Shown here piece by piece: positions 14,401-29,400 of a stretch of DNA of 64,000 bases; positions within the stretch are counted from its first letter, which is position 1; every line of letters begins with the position of its first letter. The notes below the pieces were generated by a model, which did not search any database, was not told where the DNA came from, and was given only the letters and a program-made list of their open reading frames with translations. The position numbers and the translations under genes were made by a program. The DNA comes from Bedellia somnulentella (Eukaryota; Arthropoda; Insecta; Lepidoptera; Bedelliidae): assembly GCA_963576735.1 (NCBI GenBank), contig OY755188.1, forward strand, positions 3,968,001 through 4,032,000. Reading direction: 5' to 3'.

Positions 14401-17400
14401 GTTATAATGTAAGGCGTAAGTATATGCAATGCATGTATATATATTTCGAGGCATGGAATAATGACTGAATTATAATAGCGCCAAAATGTATCTTTTTCTT
14501 TTCTATCGTCAAAATCTGTAGGGTTAGTTCGATAGGTTGGTTTATTTTTAAGCAGAGGATCTTTTTTCTAGCCATTCCAAACTTCATCAAGTAATATTCA
14601 TTTATTGAATTCTTTAGTTTTGCAACCAACATTTACCATAAACGTATACATACCAGACACAAAAATTTTAATCGGAACGGTTTCCCGATTTTAATAAGAA
14701 TTTAAAGCTTTCAGCAGTAATGAAAAACTATTTTTCAATAGGGGTGAACGAGTAATGGGTTTCATAAAAGGCGATGCTGTTGCTAGCACCGTAGAAGCAG
14801 AACCGTTAATGACTTGGCCCGTACCTGAGCACTGGACTTTAGAAGAAGCAGCTACTGTACCACTACCATACGTTTTTGCTTATTATTTGTTGGTAAGTAT
14901 TTGTAGATAAACGGCTTTGAATAGCATTAAATATCTTTAAAAATAAAGCGTGTTAGGTTACTTATGGTTTCGGGCTTTTGTAGTGTAAATAGGTGCTGTA
15001 GTCAACCCATAATCAACCGTCCCTAATGTTACCTAAATCTTATCCCTACTCAACATCATAAAAGTGACTAAGGGATTTCCAATTTTGAAGCATTATGATT
15101 GAATAAAAAATGTATAATAAAAGAAACTTAATTAATTTCCCTAGTTTAAATGTTATACAATTTCATTTGCAAATAAATTAATTATTTTCCCCGATTGAAG
15201 TTTATACCACCAACATATAACTTAAGACTTATTAACAATATATGAATTTAATTGTTCTTATTATATGATGATTATTTTCAAAACTTTGGCCTGCGTTAGC
15301 ACTATCTCATTCCTTTCTTTGGTTGTCGAACAATAATTCTAAGAGCACAAAAAAACATATGAAAAATAAGTTCAATAATTAAAAAATACTTATATTTGTC
15401 TACAGACAGTAAAAGACAGTTTACTAAAAGGCAAGAACGTATTTGTCCATGGCGGATGCGGCGGGATAGGCCAAGCTGTAATATCAGTATGTTTAGCATT
15501 GGATTGCAACGTTTACACCACTGTTAGTAGTGTTGAGAAGAAACAGTTCCTGTGTCGCCTATTCCCGAAATTAGATGGTTAGTTAAATATAAGTTTTACC
15601 AAATAGTACTCAAAAAGGCAGGTGACCGAAGTGAAAAAAAAATTAAAATGAAAAATATTTATTTTTACACCAGCAATAACCAAAATAACAACAGTTTACA
15701 TTACAAAGGTACTTTTAGGTGATATTTGGTGATTAGGTGACGAAATTTTACAATTGGAGAGGTCGTTGTCCCCTACACTAGGCATAGCCTGTATCGTGGG
15801 GGACATGGTAGGCATGTTACATTAAAGCGTAAACAGGGTTTCGCAGGTGGCGTAGTAAATAAAAAGAAAATTTTAAATTCTAATCTAAAATACAAAATCA
15901 ACACAATACTGTGTTGATTTGTTAAAGTATGAAGAATAATCTTTTATATTTTTTACGTACAAAGTGACGATCGATAGTCTCCGCCTACATCAATGGGAAT
16001 AACGGCGTGAGTATTGTATGAATATTAAATATCCGTTAGACAAGTATATATGATGTAGTATTTTTTTTGTGTAGAATTGCAAACGTCGTTTGGCCATGGC
16101 ATAACACAAAACCATTTTTGACATAAAAGGCAAAATATGATGTTGGGCAATGTACAAAGGACCCATCTCATTTCACATCAGGAACCATCCTTTGTTTTAC
16201 GATCTTTTCCCGACGCAACTTCTTAAGGTGACCCAGGATTTTTGTATTCTGAACCTTCGGTTACCGATTTTTGAGTTTTAAAGCAGTATATAGCAGTTTG
16301 ATGTTGATATCTTATAAAATCAACCTAATCACAATGTAATAAAATAGATTTTCAACTTATCCTTAAACAAAAGATAAATCAAAAACTAAATTATGCGTAC
16401 CATATGTATGATGTTGTGTATTTTATGTTTCTTTGACATACACTGTTCATTTCACAGAGAGCCACATTGGAAATTCCCGAGACCCAAACTTCCTAAATAA
16501 TGTGATGACAGGAACACAGGGCCAAGGATGTGATGTTACTATCAATTGCACTACGGGTCTTGTGCGAGAGGTAAAGTATTATACTTTGATTTTAATATAC
16601 ACATACATATACTCACGGTCAATCCCAAATAGGGAAGCGAGAGCTTGAAAGCTAGAAACGCCTCAGTAACATTTGGAAGTTAATAGGGGACAAGTAGGTA
16701 GAAATAAAGTATCGTTGGTGATGCGTCGCCATCCGCATCGCCCAAAACCACTTTAGAAAATCCGCATAGTCGCCTCTTACGACACCCGAGGTCAAAAAGG
16801 CGTAGTAGCATTCTAAGCCGGCACAACACGGCAAACATTTAATTTACAGCTCAGTGATGGTTCCAAAGGTTGTCTGGAAGAGATCGCTTTTAGCGATAAG
16901 ACCGCCAATTGTACATCACTGTAAACTGTTTGATCATATTATTATTTTTGTAAATTTGTGTTTGATGTGCAATAAAGAGTTATTCTATTCTATTCTATTC
17001 TATTCTAATGTTGGCTTGGAATTGCGCTAAGCTATACCGTCCCATTAGTATTTTACGAAGCGACTTTGGTTTTAAAGGTTTTCGGTAGTTTGTAGCTTCT
17101 AAAATGTAGTTTTTCTTTCCCTTAATAAATAAATCTTTTTATTTATATAAAAAAAATACTTTGCGGTCAAAGTTGGGACAGAACTTATGACAAATATGAA
17201 TTGTAAGTGTGAAAAACTTGATGGATGTAAATGAAGCTGGAAAGGCCAGTATTTTACAAAGTGGCGATCGATAGTCTCTGCCTTCCCCAATTGGAAATGA
17301 TGGCGTGAGTTTATGTTTATATAGATATTCATTGTATTTAATACATCTACTATTTACTTATCCTTAACACAATTCATTATTCTAATTTTCTTACTATTTA

Positions 17401-20400
17401 ATCTTTATTTTATATCTAGATATAAACATATTTTTTGTTTAAACTAGATGACAATGCGATGCTGTGGGATGCATTCAGTATTTTTCGACATCAACCAAGA
17501 AGACATGCTGGAAAATAAAAAGTTTGGAATGTATTTCGTGATGGCTGCGAGACATTACTATGGTGTCAACATTACCAACGTTTTTGATGATAAGGAAGTT
17601 ATGCAGGTAACTATATTTATAATTTTTACTTATATAAATGTTGAACAAAGCACTAACCCTTCATCTCCCTCAACCCTCGATCTCACTTTCCAAAGGTTGT
17701 CTGGAAGAGATCGCTTTTAGCGATAAGACCGCCAATTGTACCTCACTGCAAACTGTTTGATCATATTATTATTTTTGTAAATTAGTGTTTGATGTGCAAT
17801 AAAGAGTTATTCTATTCTATTCTAACCCATATTTTTATGAGTTGAAAGTGATAAAGCTGCAAGTGATGCCAATCACCAAAGTTTATTTTAGTCTTTTCTA
17901 CCAAAAACTTCATAAACCATTATAGTTAGAGACATTGAATTTCGATAATGCATTAAAATTTGATACTGCTAACACTAAACATAAGATAAAATAAATATTT
18001 TAGGAGGCTCTCATATAACAAAGGTATTAGAAATATGAAAGCGCTCAATTTATATCAGCAGGCAGTAAAAATAGCCCTTTTGTTTAGATGAAATTAAATA
18101 CATTATTTCTGGGAGATTTACATTAAACACAGAATAACCTAAATCGTAGGCCTCCCACGATGTAAAGGATGACTTAATGAAATAATTAATTTTAAAGGTT
18201 CTTAAAAATGTAATTCGTACTAAAATTTTATTATAATTGCGTTAAACCTAGCAACTTTTAAGTGTTAAACTAATTGATCTATGTTAACACGACCCATTTT
18301 ATAGGATATCCAATTCCGCATCGCTGAGGGTATAAGCAAAGGTATCATCAGACCACTAACAAGAGTGACATACCCTGCTTCACAAATAAATAGAGCTTTC
18401 CGTCTATTATCATCGACCAATCATCGGGGTCGAGTCATTATCAAGATGAGAGATGAAAATCAAACACACGAAATGAAAGTCACCCCAAGGTATTTATATA
18501 TTTATTTGTTTTTCGATTCCTTGTTATCCTGGTACTTTAGTAAACACATCGTTGAAAAAAATATTTATTTTAAGTTTATTAAGTTAATTGGATGGATATT
18601 TCCTATATAAAACTTCGAACACCTATTTTTTTGAGCACATTCTCTATTTAGTCCCAATAAGTCCTCCGATGTCGTGCTTAAATAAAGATAAAATTCAATA
18701 AAATCAAATGCAAAACCAACTCATTAATATGGTTCGGCTATAACTGACATTACTTTGTAACTGACGTTAATTACCTCACCTTCCAAAGGTTGTCTGGAAG
18801 AGATCGCTATTAGCGATAAGATCGCCAATTGTACCTCACTGTAAACTGTATGATAATTTCTTTTGTAAATTTGTGTTTGATGTGCAATAAAGAGTTATTC
18901 TATTATATTCTAATTATAATGCAATTTGGTTGGTCAATATTTTATTTGCTTGTGTAAATTAGTCTTTACATAAGCAAATAAGCACAGAATGATTTTTACT
19001 ACTATCCATTCTATAATTAATAATACTGTAAAAAGATATACGATAGAAAGGAATATTAAAAAATACATACATTCATACATATACTCACGGCTATAGATCC
19101 CTCGAAGGGGTAGCCAGAGCTAGGGAATTGAAAATTCCTCAGCCACTCTTGGAAAGTTGCGTGGGGAAAAGATGCTGAAATAAAGGTTGTTGGTGATGGG
19201 TCTCCAACCGCATCGCCCAAAAATCCCTTAAAAGCCCCAATACCGTTAGTCGCCTCTTACGTACACCCACCGGAAGAAATGGGGTAGTGCTATTCTAAAC
19301 CGGCACTACACAGCATTATATTATTAATGGGTAGTAGGCGTTCAAATTATAAAAAATAGAAGGACATTAATGACAAGTTGATGAATGTTAATGAAGCTCA
19401 AAAAGTTTGCCAACATCATATGATATTGTAAATTATAATTTGGCGATTTATAATCTCTACCTACAACAATGGGAACAAATGGCGTGGCTAAAGCTTAACT
19501 TCGTTTTTTTCAATATCAATATTATGTTTTACAAAGTACATCAAACACTGTGGTTAAAGCAGGCATCCGAAGTATGAAGAATAATGAAAATATTGATGGA
19601 TATAGACGAAGCTTGAGAGGTTTTCCAGGATCGTACGAAGTGGCGATCGATAGTCTCTGCCTACTCCAGTGGGAAATAATGGCGTGATTATATATGAGTA
19701 TATATCTAACACTATCGATTTCAAATTTTGTTTAATAACAGGTTAGATTTGTCTTCAAGTGGAACCTTCGTAGTGGTTTGTGATGAAGACGGCGTTGGTG
19801 TTGAACTAGCTGACAGATTGGTGAAACGAGGTGTCAGGAGTTTGATGATTCACATACAGTCTGAATTTATTGATGAGTACTTCCTGACCAAAATTGCGTA
19901 AGTCTATTTTACACTCTATTTATTGCTGTGTAGTGCCGGCTTAGAATAGCACTACCCCATTTCTTCCGGTGGATGTACGTAAGAGGCGACTAACGGTATT
20001 GGGGCTTTTAAGGGATTTTTGGGCAATGCGGTTGGAGACCAAAAACCTTTATTTCACCATCTTTTCCCCACGCAACTTCCAAAAGTGGCTGAGGTATTTT
20101 TAATTCCCTAGCTCTGGCTACCCCTTCATGGGATTTATAGCCGTGAGTATATGTTATTTTACACTCCATTTATTAGGGCCGTGAAATGGCAGAATATTCA
20201 TTTATGTTCATTTCTTGTATTGTACATAATTAGGATAATTATTATATTGGCTTTTCTAACAGACAAGTGTATCAAATAGTATATATTTTTTAGTTTATTT
20301 AATCAGAATAAATCTGTTAGTAAATTTTAATTTAATAAGTTGCTTTAATAAAATATACGTTAAAAATATATTATGCTCCAAAATACTTACTTTTTTATAC

Positions 20401-23400
20401 ATTTATCCAACTTGACTTGTCATTCACATAACTCATATTAGTACGAGCAAATACTTTCTAAATATTTTTACGAGTTCATGATTTTGCACGATTATAATTT
20501 ATATATGTACATGTATGTACACACATGTATAGTTACCGTATTAAATTATATTCAATGCATTTTTTTGACCAAGACTGTTATCAAGATAATAATGAGCATA
20601 GAATAATAATCTTTTCTTTTTTTTATTTTTCCTCCAAATCCAAAGCAAGGATTATAGTGTTACTGATATTATAATCAAATTTTCACTGGACGACTACTAT
20701 ACTTCGGCCGTTCCGAGAATGCGTTCCTGATACGTGCTTTATGTTGACTTTATTATGACTAACTGATAGGTGTTAGGATTGCATTCTCTGAACGGCCGAA
20801 GTATAGTTTAGCTAATTACGTACCTAATGATATTTTGTGTTGACAGGATTAAGTGTAATGCACTTATGCTGGATTGGTTACGGGAATACAACTATGTGCG
20901 TGGGGTCGGCTTTAGTTATTTTCACTTACGTGAAATTTGTATAAAAATTATATTCAAAATTATACTATTAATAATATGATAGTGTGCCGTGTAGTGTCGG
21001 CTTAGAATAGCACTACGACATTTCTTCCGGTGGGCGTACGTAACAGCCAAACTAACGGTATTGGGGCTTTTAACGGATTTTTGGGCGATGCGGTTGGAGA
21101 CCCATCACCAACAACCTTTATATTACCATCTTTCCCCACTAAAATTTCCAAAAGTAGCTGAGGAATTTTTATTCCTTAGCTCTGGCTACCCCTTCTAGGG
21201 ATCTATAGCCGTGAGTATATGTATGTTTGTATGTAATAATATGAAAAGAAGCTTTTATGCACATTATGTCTTGTGTTATTTCAGGCGTAATTAATACACC
21301 TTTATAGCACTTTTTTAGAGATATATTCATGTCACGTAACTTCGTATATAACATTCTAAAGCGCCCGCCCAAAGAAAGTACATAAATATTATTATTAAGG
21401 AAACAATAATAAAAAAATGCTATTAAAATTGGTAGTACAAATAAAGCACTAGTAACCAATAGAACTAAAATAAAACGTGCTTTCATTTGATAGATCATGG
21501 CGCCAACTAGAAGTGACAGTAAAAGTCTCTTCCAAGGACCTTGAGACTGAAAAAGGCTGTCTCGCATTATTGTCTGAAGCCATTATGATGGGTCCAGTTG
21601 TAGGTGTTCTTATATTGCAAATGTCTAAAGCTTCGCCAGCTGTCACGAGAGAGGATTTCGCTAACAAGTTCAAAGAAACCGCTTTAGTTGTTGCCAATTT
21701 AGATTTGGCTTCGCAAAATGTTTGTAGTGAATTGAGGTAAGTGTTTTCTGTATTTTTTAGGTCTCTTTTTAGTTTATTACATAGTTAGGCAGATATTTAT
21801 TCATATGTGAACGTGTAGTGTCAGCTTAGTATGGCACTACCCTGTCTCTTTCCGCGGGTGTCGTATGAAGCGACCAGGTATTTTCCGGATTTTTAAGTCA
21901 TTGTTGGGCAATGTGGCAGTAGACCATTCATCAAATACCTTTCTTTATTATGAATCATTTTAGCTTGTTACCACACCCGCGGCGAGGGATAGATTAGTGC
22001 TACTTTAAGCCGGTTCTAAACAGTATCTATAACTTAACTATCCTCCCTTATTTTTCTGATTGGTAAATCCCGACGGATAATTTCCTGTAATGCTTCCTTT
22101 TCTCATAAATAAAAGATGTTATTAAAGGAAAGAAAAATTTCGACACTGGCGGGGTTCGAACCCCGCCAGTGTCGAAATTTTTCTTTCCTTTAATAACATC
22201 TTTTATTTATGAGTAATAATCCCCACATGAGGAATTCATGTCAAAAAACATTAAATAATGCTTCCTTTTACTATACGTTCAAGTTTATATACTTTACGCT
22301 CCTTACATTGATACTAACACTTCTCTAATACTTTAACATATTACTCATGGACGATTGAAGTAAGCGATACTTAAGGATCTATAAATAAATCATGCTTGAA
22401 ATATTAATTACTTAAATGGTTGCCGTGTAGTGCCGGCTTAGAATAGCACTACCCCATTTCTTCCGGTGGGTGTACGTAAGAGGCGACTAACGGTATTGGG
22501 GCTTTTAAGGGATTTTTGGGCGGTTGGAGACCGATCACCATAAACCTTTATTTCACCATCTTTTCCCCACGCAACTTCCAAAAGTGGCTGAGGAATTTTT
22601 AATTCCCTAGCTCTGGCTACCCCTTCATGGGATTTATAGCCGTGAGTATATATGTTAAATGGTTGCACTCAACTGTTTAGTCCGGTCAATTTAGGCCTAA
22701 AATAAGGAGGAAGGTTACATAAATTCATAAGAAGCTGAAAATTGGCACAATTGTTCAAAACATGATTATAAATGAAACCTCAAAAGTCCCCATCGTTCCG
22801 AGGTGTGCTAAAAATTTTACACGAGGTCAAAGGTCAAAAAAATGAGTTTTTTGCGATTTCAAGCAAAACGGTGAGTTTTTCGCAAAATCACTCCAGTACA
22901 AAATTGTAGATCAGAAAATTCTCTACAAAAAAGATATCAATATTTTTTTTCCTAAAACCCACCATTTTGAAGATATAGCGCGTTGAAAAGTTCGATCATT
23001 GGTAATCTTCATACTTTGCACACGTGCGCCACGTATGAACATCACTTATAAGGTGTTATAACCGTACTCCAACTGAACAAATTATTTATTTTTAAAAACC
23101 CGGAAAAGCCCAAAATCAATCGCAAATCTACTCATCAAAAAGTATATCTACTTTTCCTAAGTGTCAGAATCATATACTATTTTTACACCCAATAACTGGC
23201 TCACAATAATAAGTCAATCACCGGAATTGGCAGAGCGTCGAGGCGTATACCCGAAGTCGCGGGTTTGATTCCCGCCTGTGTCAAAATTTTTCTTTCCCTT
23301 ATTTATTCTTTATTTATTAGTAATACTCCCCACATGAGGTTTTCATGAACAAAAAGATTTAAATTCTCAACTCAATATTTTGCAACTGTAAAAAAGGTTG

Positions 23401-26400
23401 TAATGCTAAATGTGGATGCAGAAAAGTTGGACTGTTTTGTTCCCTGGCATGCACAAACTGCCAAGGCCGATCGTGCTCTAATGTTGAGTCAGCTAATCTA
23501 GAAGACTCATATGGCACCAATGAGGAATCGCTAGTGGGACAGTTGATCTTTGAAATAGAAGAAGAAGAAGAAGAACAAGAAGAAGACGAAGAACAAGAAA
23601 CAGTAATCCTGGAAAATTACGAATCAGACGAGGAATATTACTCATTTCATTTTCAATTACACCGCCATTATTTTAACCAACCGATATGTACAATAATATT
23701 TTACATACATACATACATACATATTCTCACGCCGTTTGTTCCCATTGGGGTAGGCAGAGACTATCCATCGCCACTTTGTACGATCCTGGCAAACCTCTCT
23801 GGCTTCGTTTACATCCATCAATCTTTTCATATATGCTCTTTTGTTCTTCATACTGCGGACACCTGCCTTTTTGAGCACATTTTCTATTTGATCCAAATGT
23901 GTCCTCCGAGGTCGTCCTCTACTAACATTACCTTCCACATTGGCTCTATATATCTCTTTCACCAATTTACTGTCATCCATCCTCTCTATGTGCCCAAACC
24001 ATCTCAACATTCCTTTTTCTATCTTTCTTACAATATCATTGTAAGCGATGGCGGCGCGCTTTAGCGTTAGTTTTAGTTTTTTAAATTTGAATTTTATGAA
24101 CGTATAATGTATCTGTCATTTTTATAAATTTTGTGGGTGTTATGTATTTTTAATGTTAAATGTCAGGTAGTTTTGCTATGTCAGTCTGCATCTAACGGTT
24201 GTACGGCGAAGTCTTTTGTGTGTTTCCAAAATCGAATAAACGTTTTGTGATATATTTTGGACTTTGATTTGGGTGATCCCGGAACTAGCTTCAGTAGCTT
24301 ACATTGGTCATTCGAGCCGGATCATGCCAAATCTTTTTGATACTCCGCCACAGAAGAAAATGAGTGCCCGAGAGGAGCGTGCTGCGAGGCGTACGGAAAA
24401 GCAGGAGGAAGACCTTGCTGCAGGTTATCTACGTCATAAACTGTCCTGTGGTAGCAGTAGAGCTTCGACAAAGAGGTCATCGGCTTCCGTGGAATTACGG
24501 AAGAAGCAGGTGCTGTTGGAGGCAGCGACCAAGAAGGCGGCCATCGAGATGGACCTGATTGATAAGGAGGCTCAAGTTCAAATGGCAATGGCAGATGCAG
24601 AACTCGAGGAAAAAAGTTATTACAGTCCACAAAAAGAAGGCGACTTGGATAATTGGTTGGAGAATCAGGCTAGTTACACTAGGTCACGTCAGAAGGTCTC
24701 CGAGCATGAAGAAAACCCGGACGACAATTTGTCAAAAAGTATGGCGGTAGAACGACCGCGCGTCTCCCATGGTTTACCCGGGCCCCCGGCACAAGACGCG
24801 GCGGCGACATTTGATGTCAACTACACCATACAGCAATTGACTAGCGCGCTGAAGGATATTACCAAGTCGGTTGCAGCGAATAATGTACCTAACGGTCATT
24901 TACTTGGTCGATTGAGTACATCAAGAGATTTACCCGACTTTTCGGGCGATTCGATGGAGTGGCTTTATTTTAAAAAAACCTATGAAGATTCTACCCACTT
25001 ATGCAGATATACGGAGGCTGAAAACTTGGGGCGATTGAAGAGATGTCTTCGAGGTGCGGCAAAAGATGCGGTCAGTGGCTTATTTATCTGTGCTACATCG
25101 CCAGAAATAGTTATGGATACTTTGGAGCTTCGTTTCGGTAATCCTGACTGTATAATAAAAAGAATAATGTATGACATAAAAAAATTAACACCACTGCCTA
25201 ACGAATATCATAAAGAAGTAATTAGTTTCTCAGTGAAAATAAAGAATTTTGTGGAAGCAGTGAAAGCGGTTCAGAGGGACGAATATTTACGAGGTAACTC
25301 TATTACTTCTATTATTTTGTCAAAACTACCCGCTGTGTTAATTTCAAAATGGTCGGATTACAGTTATGATCGTATCATGCAAAGCAATGAGTCACGCTTG
25401 GTCATTTTGTCAGAGTTTTTAACGCGAGAAGCAGTGAAAATATCAGCTACGGCCAGTACAATAAACATCGAAAAACCTCTGCAAAATAAAACATTCTTGA
25501 TGCATACGGACACTTCCAGTTTATGTTTATTCTGTCGAAAAGCTAAACATAAAATATCAGAATGTAAACAGTTTAAAAAGGCCATGCGAAAGACTAAATG
25601 GCAGTTTGTGAAACGTAATGGCTTGTGTTATAAATGTATAGCTGCTCGACACAGCCGCGATACATGTTCAGCTCCCGTGTGCGACAAGGATGGGTGCGGT
25701 CGAGAACATCACCAGTTATTACATTTCGCCGAAGATAAAAACCGGGCGACCTTGACATTGCAAGACAGCGGACAACAGCAGGCAGTGTCGACGGCGGCGG
25801 CGGCAGCGCGCACTCCATCTTGTACGAGCGCGAACGCCAGTAGCTCCGAAATACAAACTGTTTCCCATGTAAACACGAACGCGCCAGTGAAAGTGTTGTT
25901 AAAAGTGCTGCCTATTCGTATATATGGCAAAAATGGCTATGTGGATACTACGGCTTTGCTCGACGACGGGTCCACGGTGACATTAATTAGTAGTGAACTA
26001 GCAAATCGTCTGAATTTATGTGGTAAACAAAAAACATTACGAGTGAGCGGTGCATGGTGTGATAACGAACTAAAATGTAGTACAACTGTTTTGAATTTTA
26101 AGCTTTCTGGCAAGGATAATAGAGTTCATAATATTGTAGCTCAGAGTATTGATCAGTTGAATTTACCTTACCAGGATATTTCGTGTGTAGATATAAATAA
26201 GTATACTCATTTAAAAGGTTTGCGTTCAGAGTTTATAAGTTCAAACATAAAACCTGAAATACTAATAGGGCAGGACAACTATCATTTAATGTCGCCAATG
26301 AAAATACAATTAGGTAGATCTAATGAGCCGTCCGCTACGCTTACTCCCCTAGGGTGGTGTTTACATGGTGTGGTACGTGTTCCGCGGTGCGCAGCAGGTG

Positions 26401-29400
26401 AGTGGTCATTTTTTACATATGACAATTCTGCCACTTTTGTCACTCAAAACGACAGCCATCCAAACCTCGAGGAGCAATTATTACGTGAGATGTACAATGA
26501 GGTAAAACAATCCTTCGCTTTGGACTCAATGGGTATATCATGTAAATCTCGCGAGAACGCAAATGATGCTCGCGCCGTGGCTATCTTGGACAAGACTTCT
26601 GTGCTCGTTAATGGTGAGTGGTATGTTGGTTTGCCGTGGAAAAATGAAAATTGTGAGCTAACTGATTCTTACCCTGTTGCGTTGAATAGGTTAAGGAATA
26701 TTCACAATAAAATGAATAAGGATCCGAAGTTTGCTACAAGATATAATGAGAGAATCAGTCACTTATTAGAAAATAATTATGCGTCAATAGTAGGAAACAA
26801 TGAAACAGTTGCGGGGTCTAAGATTTGGTATTTGCCGCATTTTGGGGTTGATAACCCAAATAAGGAGAAGCTACGTTTGGTATTTGACGCCGCAGCTAAA
26901 AGTAAAGGATATAGTTTGAATGATTATCTTCTGACAGGACCAGACCTTTTATCATCACTATTTGGTATTATGCTTCGTTTCAGGGAAGACAGGGTCGCTG
27001 TAACAGGGGATATAAAGGATATGTTTCTCAGGGTGAAGATACGAAAGGAGGACCAGCATGCCCTGAGATTTCTTTGGAGTAGCAACAGCTGTGATACACC
27101 TAAAACGTATGTTATGAATTCATTAATTTTTGGAGCTAACTGTTCTCCCTTTATTGCACAGTATATTAAAAATAAAAATGGCTCACGCTATTCATCATCC
27201 ATGCCGCATGTGGTTGATGCAATATGTAATTATCATTACATGGATGATTATATTCAGAGTTTACCGAACGAGTTAACTGCAATAGAGATGGTAAAAAATA
27301 TATCATTAATTCATAAAGAGGGCAATTTTGAGATAAGAAATTGGATAAGTAATAGCGCTGCCGTATTAAACAGCGTGCCTAAAAAGACTTGGGGTAATTC
27401 AATATGCAAATTTAATATAGAAGGTAGTATTTCTGAAAGAATATTGGGTATGATTTGGTATCCAAAGGATGATCTATTAGGTTTTGATTTATCTTTAAAA
27501 CGCATCCCACAGAGTATCATCTCTGGAAAACAACGACCGAATAAACGCGTTATGTTACGTGTAATTATGTCAGTATTCGACGTACTTGGTTTTTTGACCC
27601 CATTTACTGTCCAAGGTCGTATAATGTTACAGGATACATGGAGACTCAAGGTCGGTTGGGACGAAGACATACCAGATGAAATATATAGAAAATGGTGTCA
27701 GTGGCTCGACCTACTTAAAGAAATGGGAAATGTTCGAATTCCAAGATATCATATGAATATGATGATGGGCGATGTTACGAGAGAGAGCGAGATAGCTACT
27801 ATTGGCAGAGCTACCGCGACGTTCGAGCCTACGATGCACGATGCTACGCAGGAGGCTACGAGCGCCTACGACGATGGCGTAGCAGCGGCTAGGAATACGC
27901 AGTATAACAGGTTACAATTACATATTTTTAGTGATGCGTCTAGTAAAGCGATGGCTGCTGTAGCCTATTGGCGTTGGGTAGACAGTAACGGAAAGATATA
28001 TGTTTCGTTTATTGCAAGTAAAAGTAGAGTAATGCCTGTTAAACCCCTAACAATGCCGCGAGCGGAACTTCAGGCTGCTTTACTGGCAGCACGATTAGGA
28101 AAAACATTAATAGAGGAACATAGACTAAAACCGCAACAAAAATTCCTATGGTGTGACTCGACCACGGTACTTCACTGGATCCGTAACAATGAACGAACAT
28201 ATAATACGTTTGAAGCCAACCGATTAGGGGAAATCGACGAGTGTACCTCTATTAAGGAATGGCGTTATGTTCCCACCAAATGTAATATAGCTGATTTGGC
28301 TACAAGAGAGTCGTTTGAGATGAATATATTTAAAACAAGATGGTTTAGCGGTCCCGAGTTTTTGCATTTAGAGGAAAGTTTATGGCCAAGAGACGTAATC
28401 GAAACAAAAGGTAAATATTGTGATAATATTTTAGTGACACAGTCATCCCCGTTACCGGCTAATAATTTTCCTATACCAGATGTGTGTCGATTTTCATCGT
28501 GGTTGCGCTTAGTCAGAAGTACTGCTATGGTTTTATTATTTATTGCTAAATGTAAAAAACAAAGTGTAAAATTGGATTCTGCTATTCTCGAGCAAGCTGA
28601 ACATTTGCTACTAAGATATGCGCAACAACAATCATTTGAAAATGATTTGAATATTATAAAGGACAAGCGTTGTTTGCCTCGTTCGAGCAAGTTGCGAATT
28701 TTATCACCTTTTTTGGATGGAAATGAGATAATGCGTGTAGATGGTCGAATAAAAAACGCAGAAGTTGATATTCAAGTAAAAAATCCCATCATTTTGGATG
28801 GACGTCATTGTTTAACTAAACTTATTGTGTCCCACTACCATAGAAAAGCTGCGCATTGTAACCAAGAAACTGTTGTTAATCAGCTTAGACAAAAATATTG
28901 GATTATTAAACTAAGGCCGACTGTTAAAAATGTTATATCAAAATGTATGTTATGTAGAATACGTAAGTGTACTCCTCAGGTACCCAGAATGGGTGACTTA
29001 CCTGCTGCGAGAGTAGCTCATCATCAGCGCCCCCTCACTCACTGCGGTATTGATTTGTTTGGCCCCATGGAGGTCACTATTGGTAGAAGGAAAGAGAAAC
29101 GCTATGGTGTTCTATTTACTTGTATGACGGTACGTGCGATTCATTTGGAAACAGTTTCATCTCTTACTACAGATGACTTAATTATGGCGTTACGACGTAT
29201 GGCGGCGCGTAGAGGGTGGCCTCGTTTCTTTTATTCTGATAATGGAACTAATTTGAGAGGGGCTGAAAAGGAACTAAGAAAGTCTTTTCTAGATTTAGAT
29301 AATACTTCTTTGAGGGATGAAGGTCTAAACAATGGATCTGATTGGGTCTTTTCACCCCCAGGAAGCCCACACTGGGGTGGGGTATACGAGAGGATGATAC

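Noticed and set aside
20848..20900. Possible FAS exon after TGTTGACAG (reads IKCNALMLDWLREYNY)
   Set aside because: Exon 17 joins 21494 in phase and the joined peptide aligns with FAS without a gap. Adding this stretch would break the alignment, and its donor is poor.
23657..24010. 117-codon - strand protein as a host gene
   Set aside because: It is the C-terminal block of LINE B, repeated at 47211, 56536 and 58684 and cut by BEL.
23534..24064. 176-codon + strand frame as a gene
   Set aside because: Only the first part (acidic Cys-rich protein tail) is coding-like. The rest is antisense LINE B and the LTR edge.
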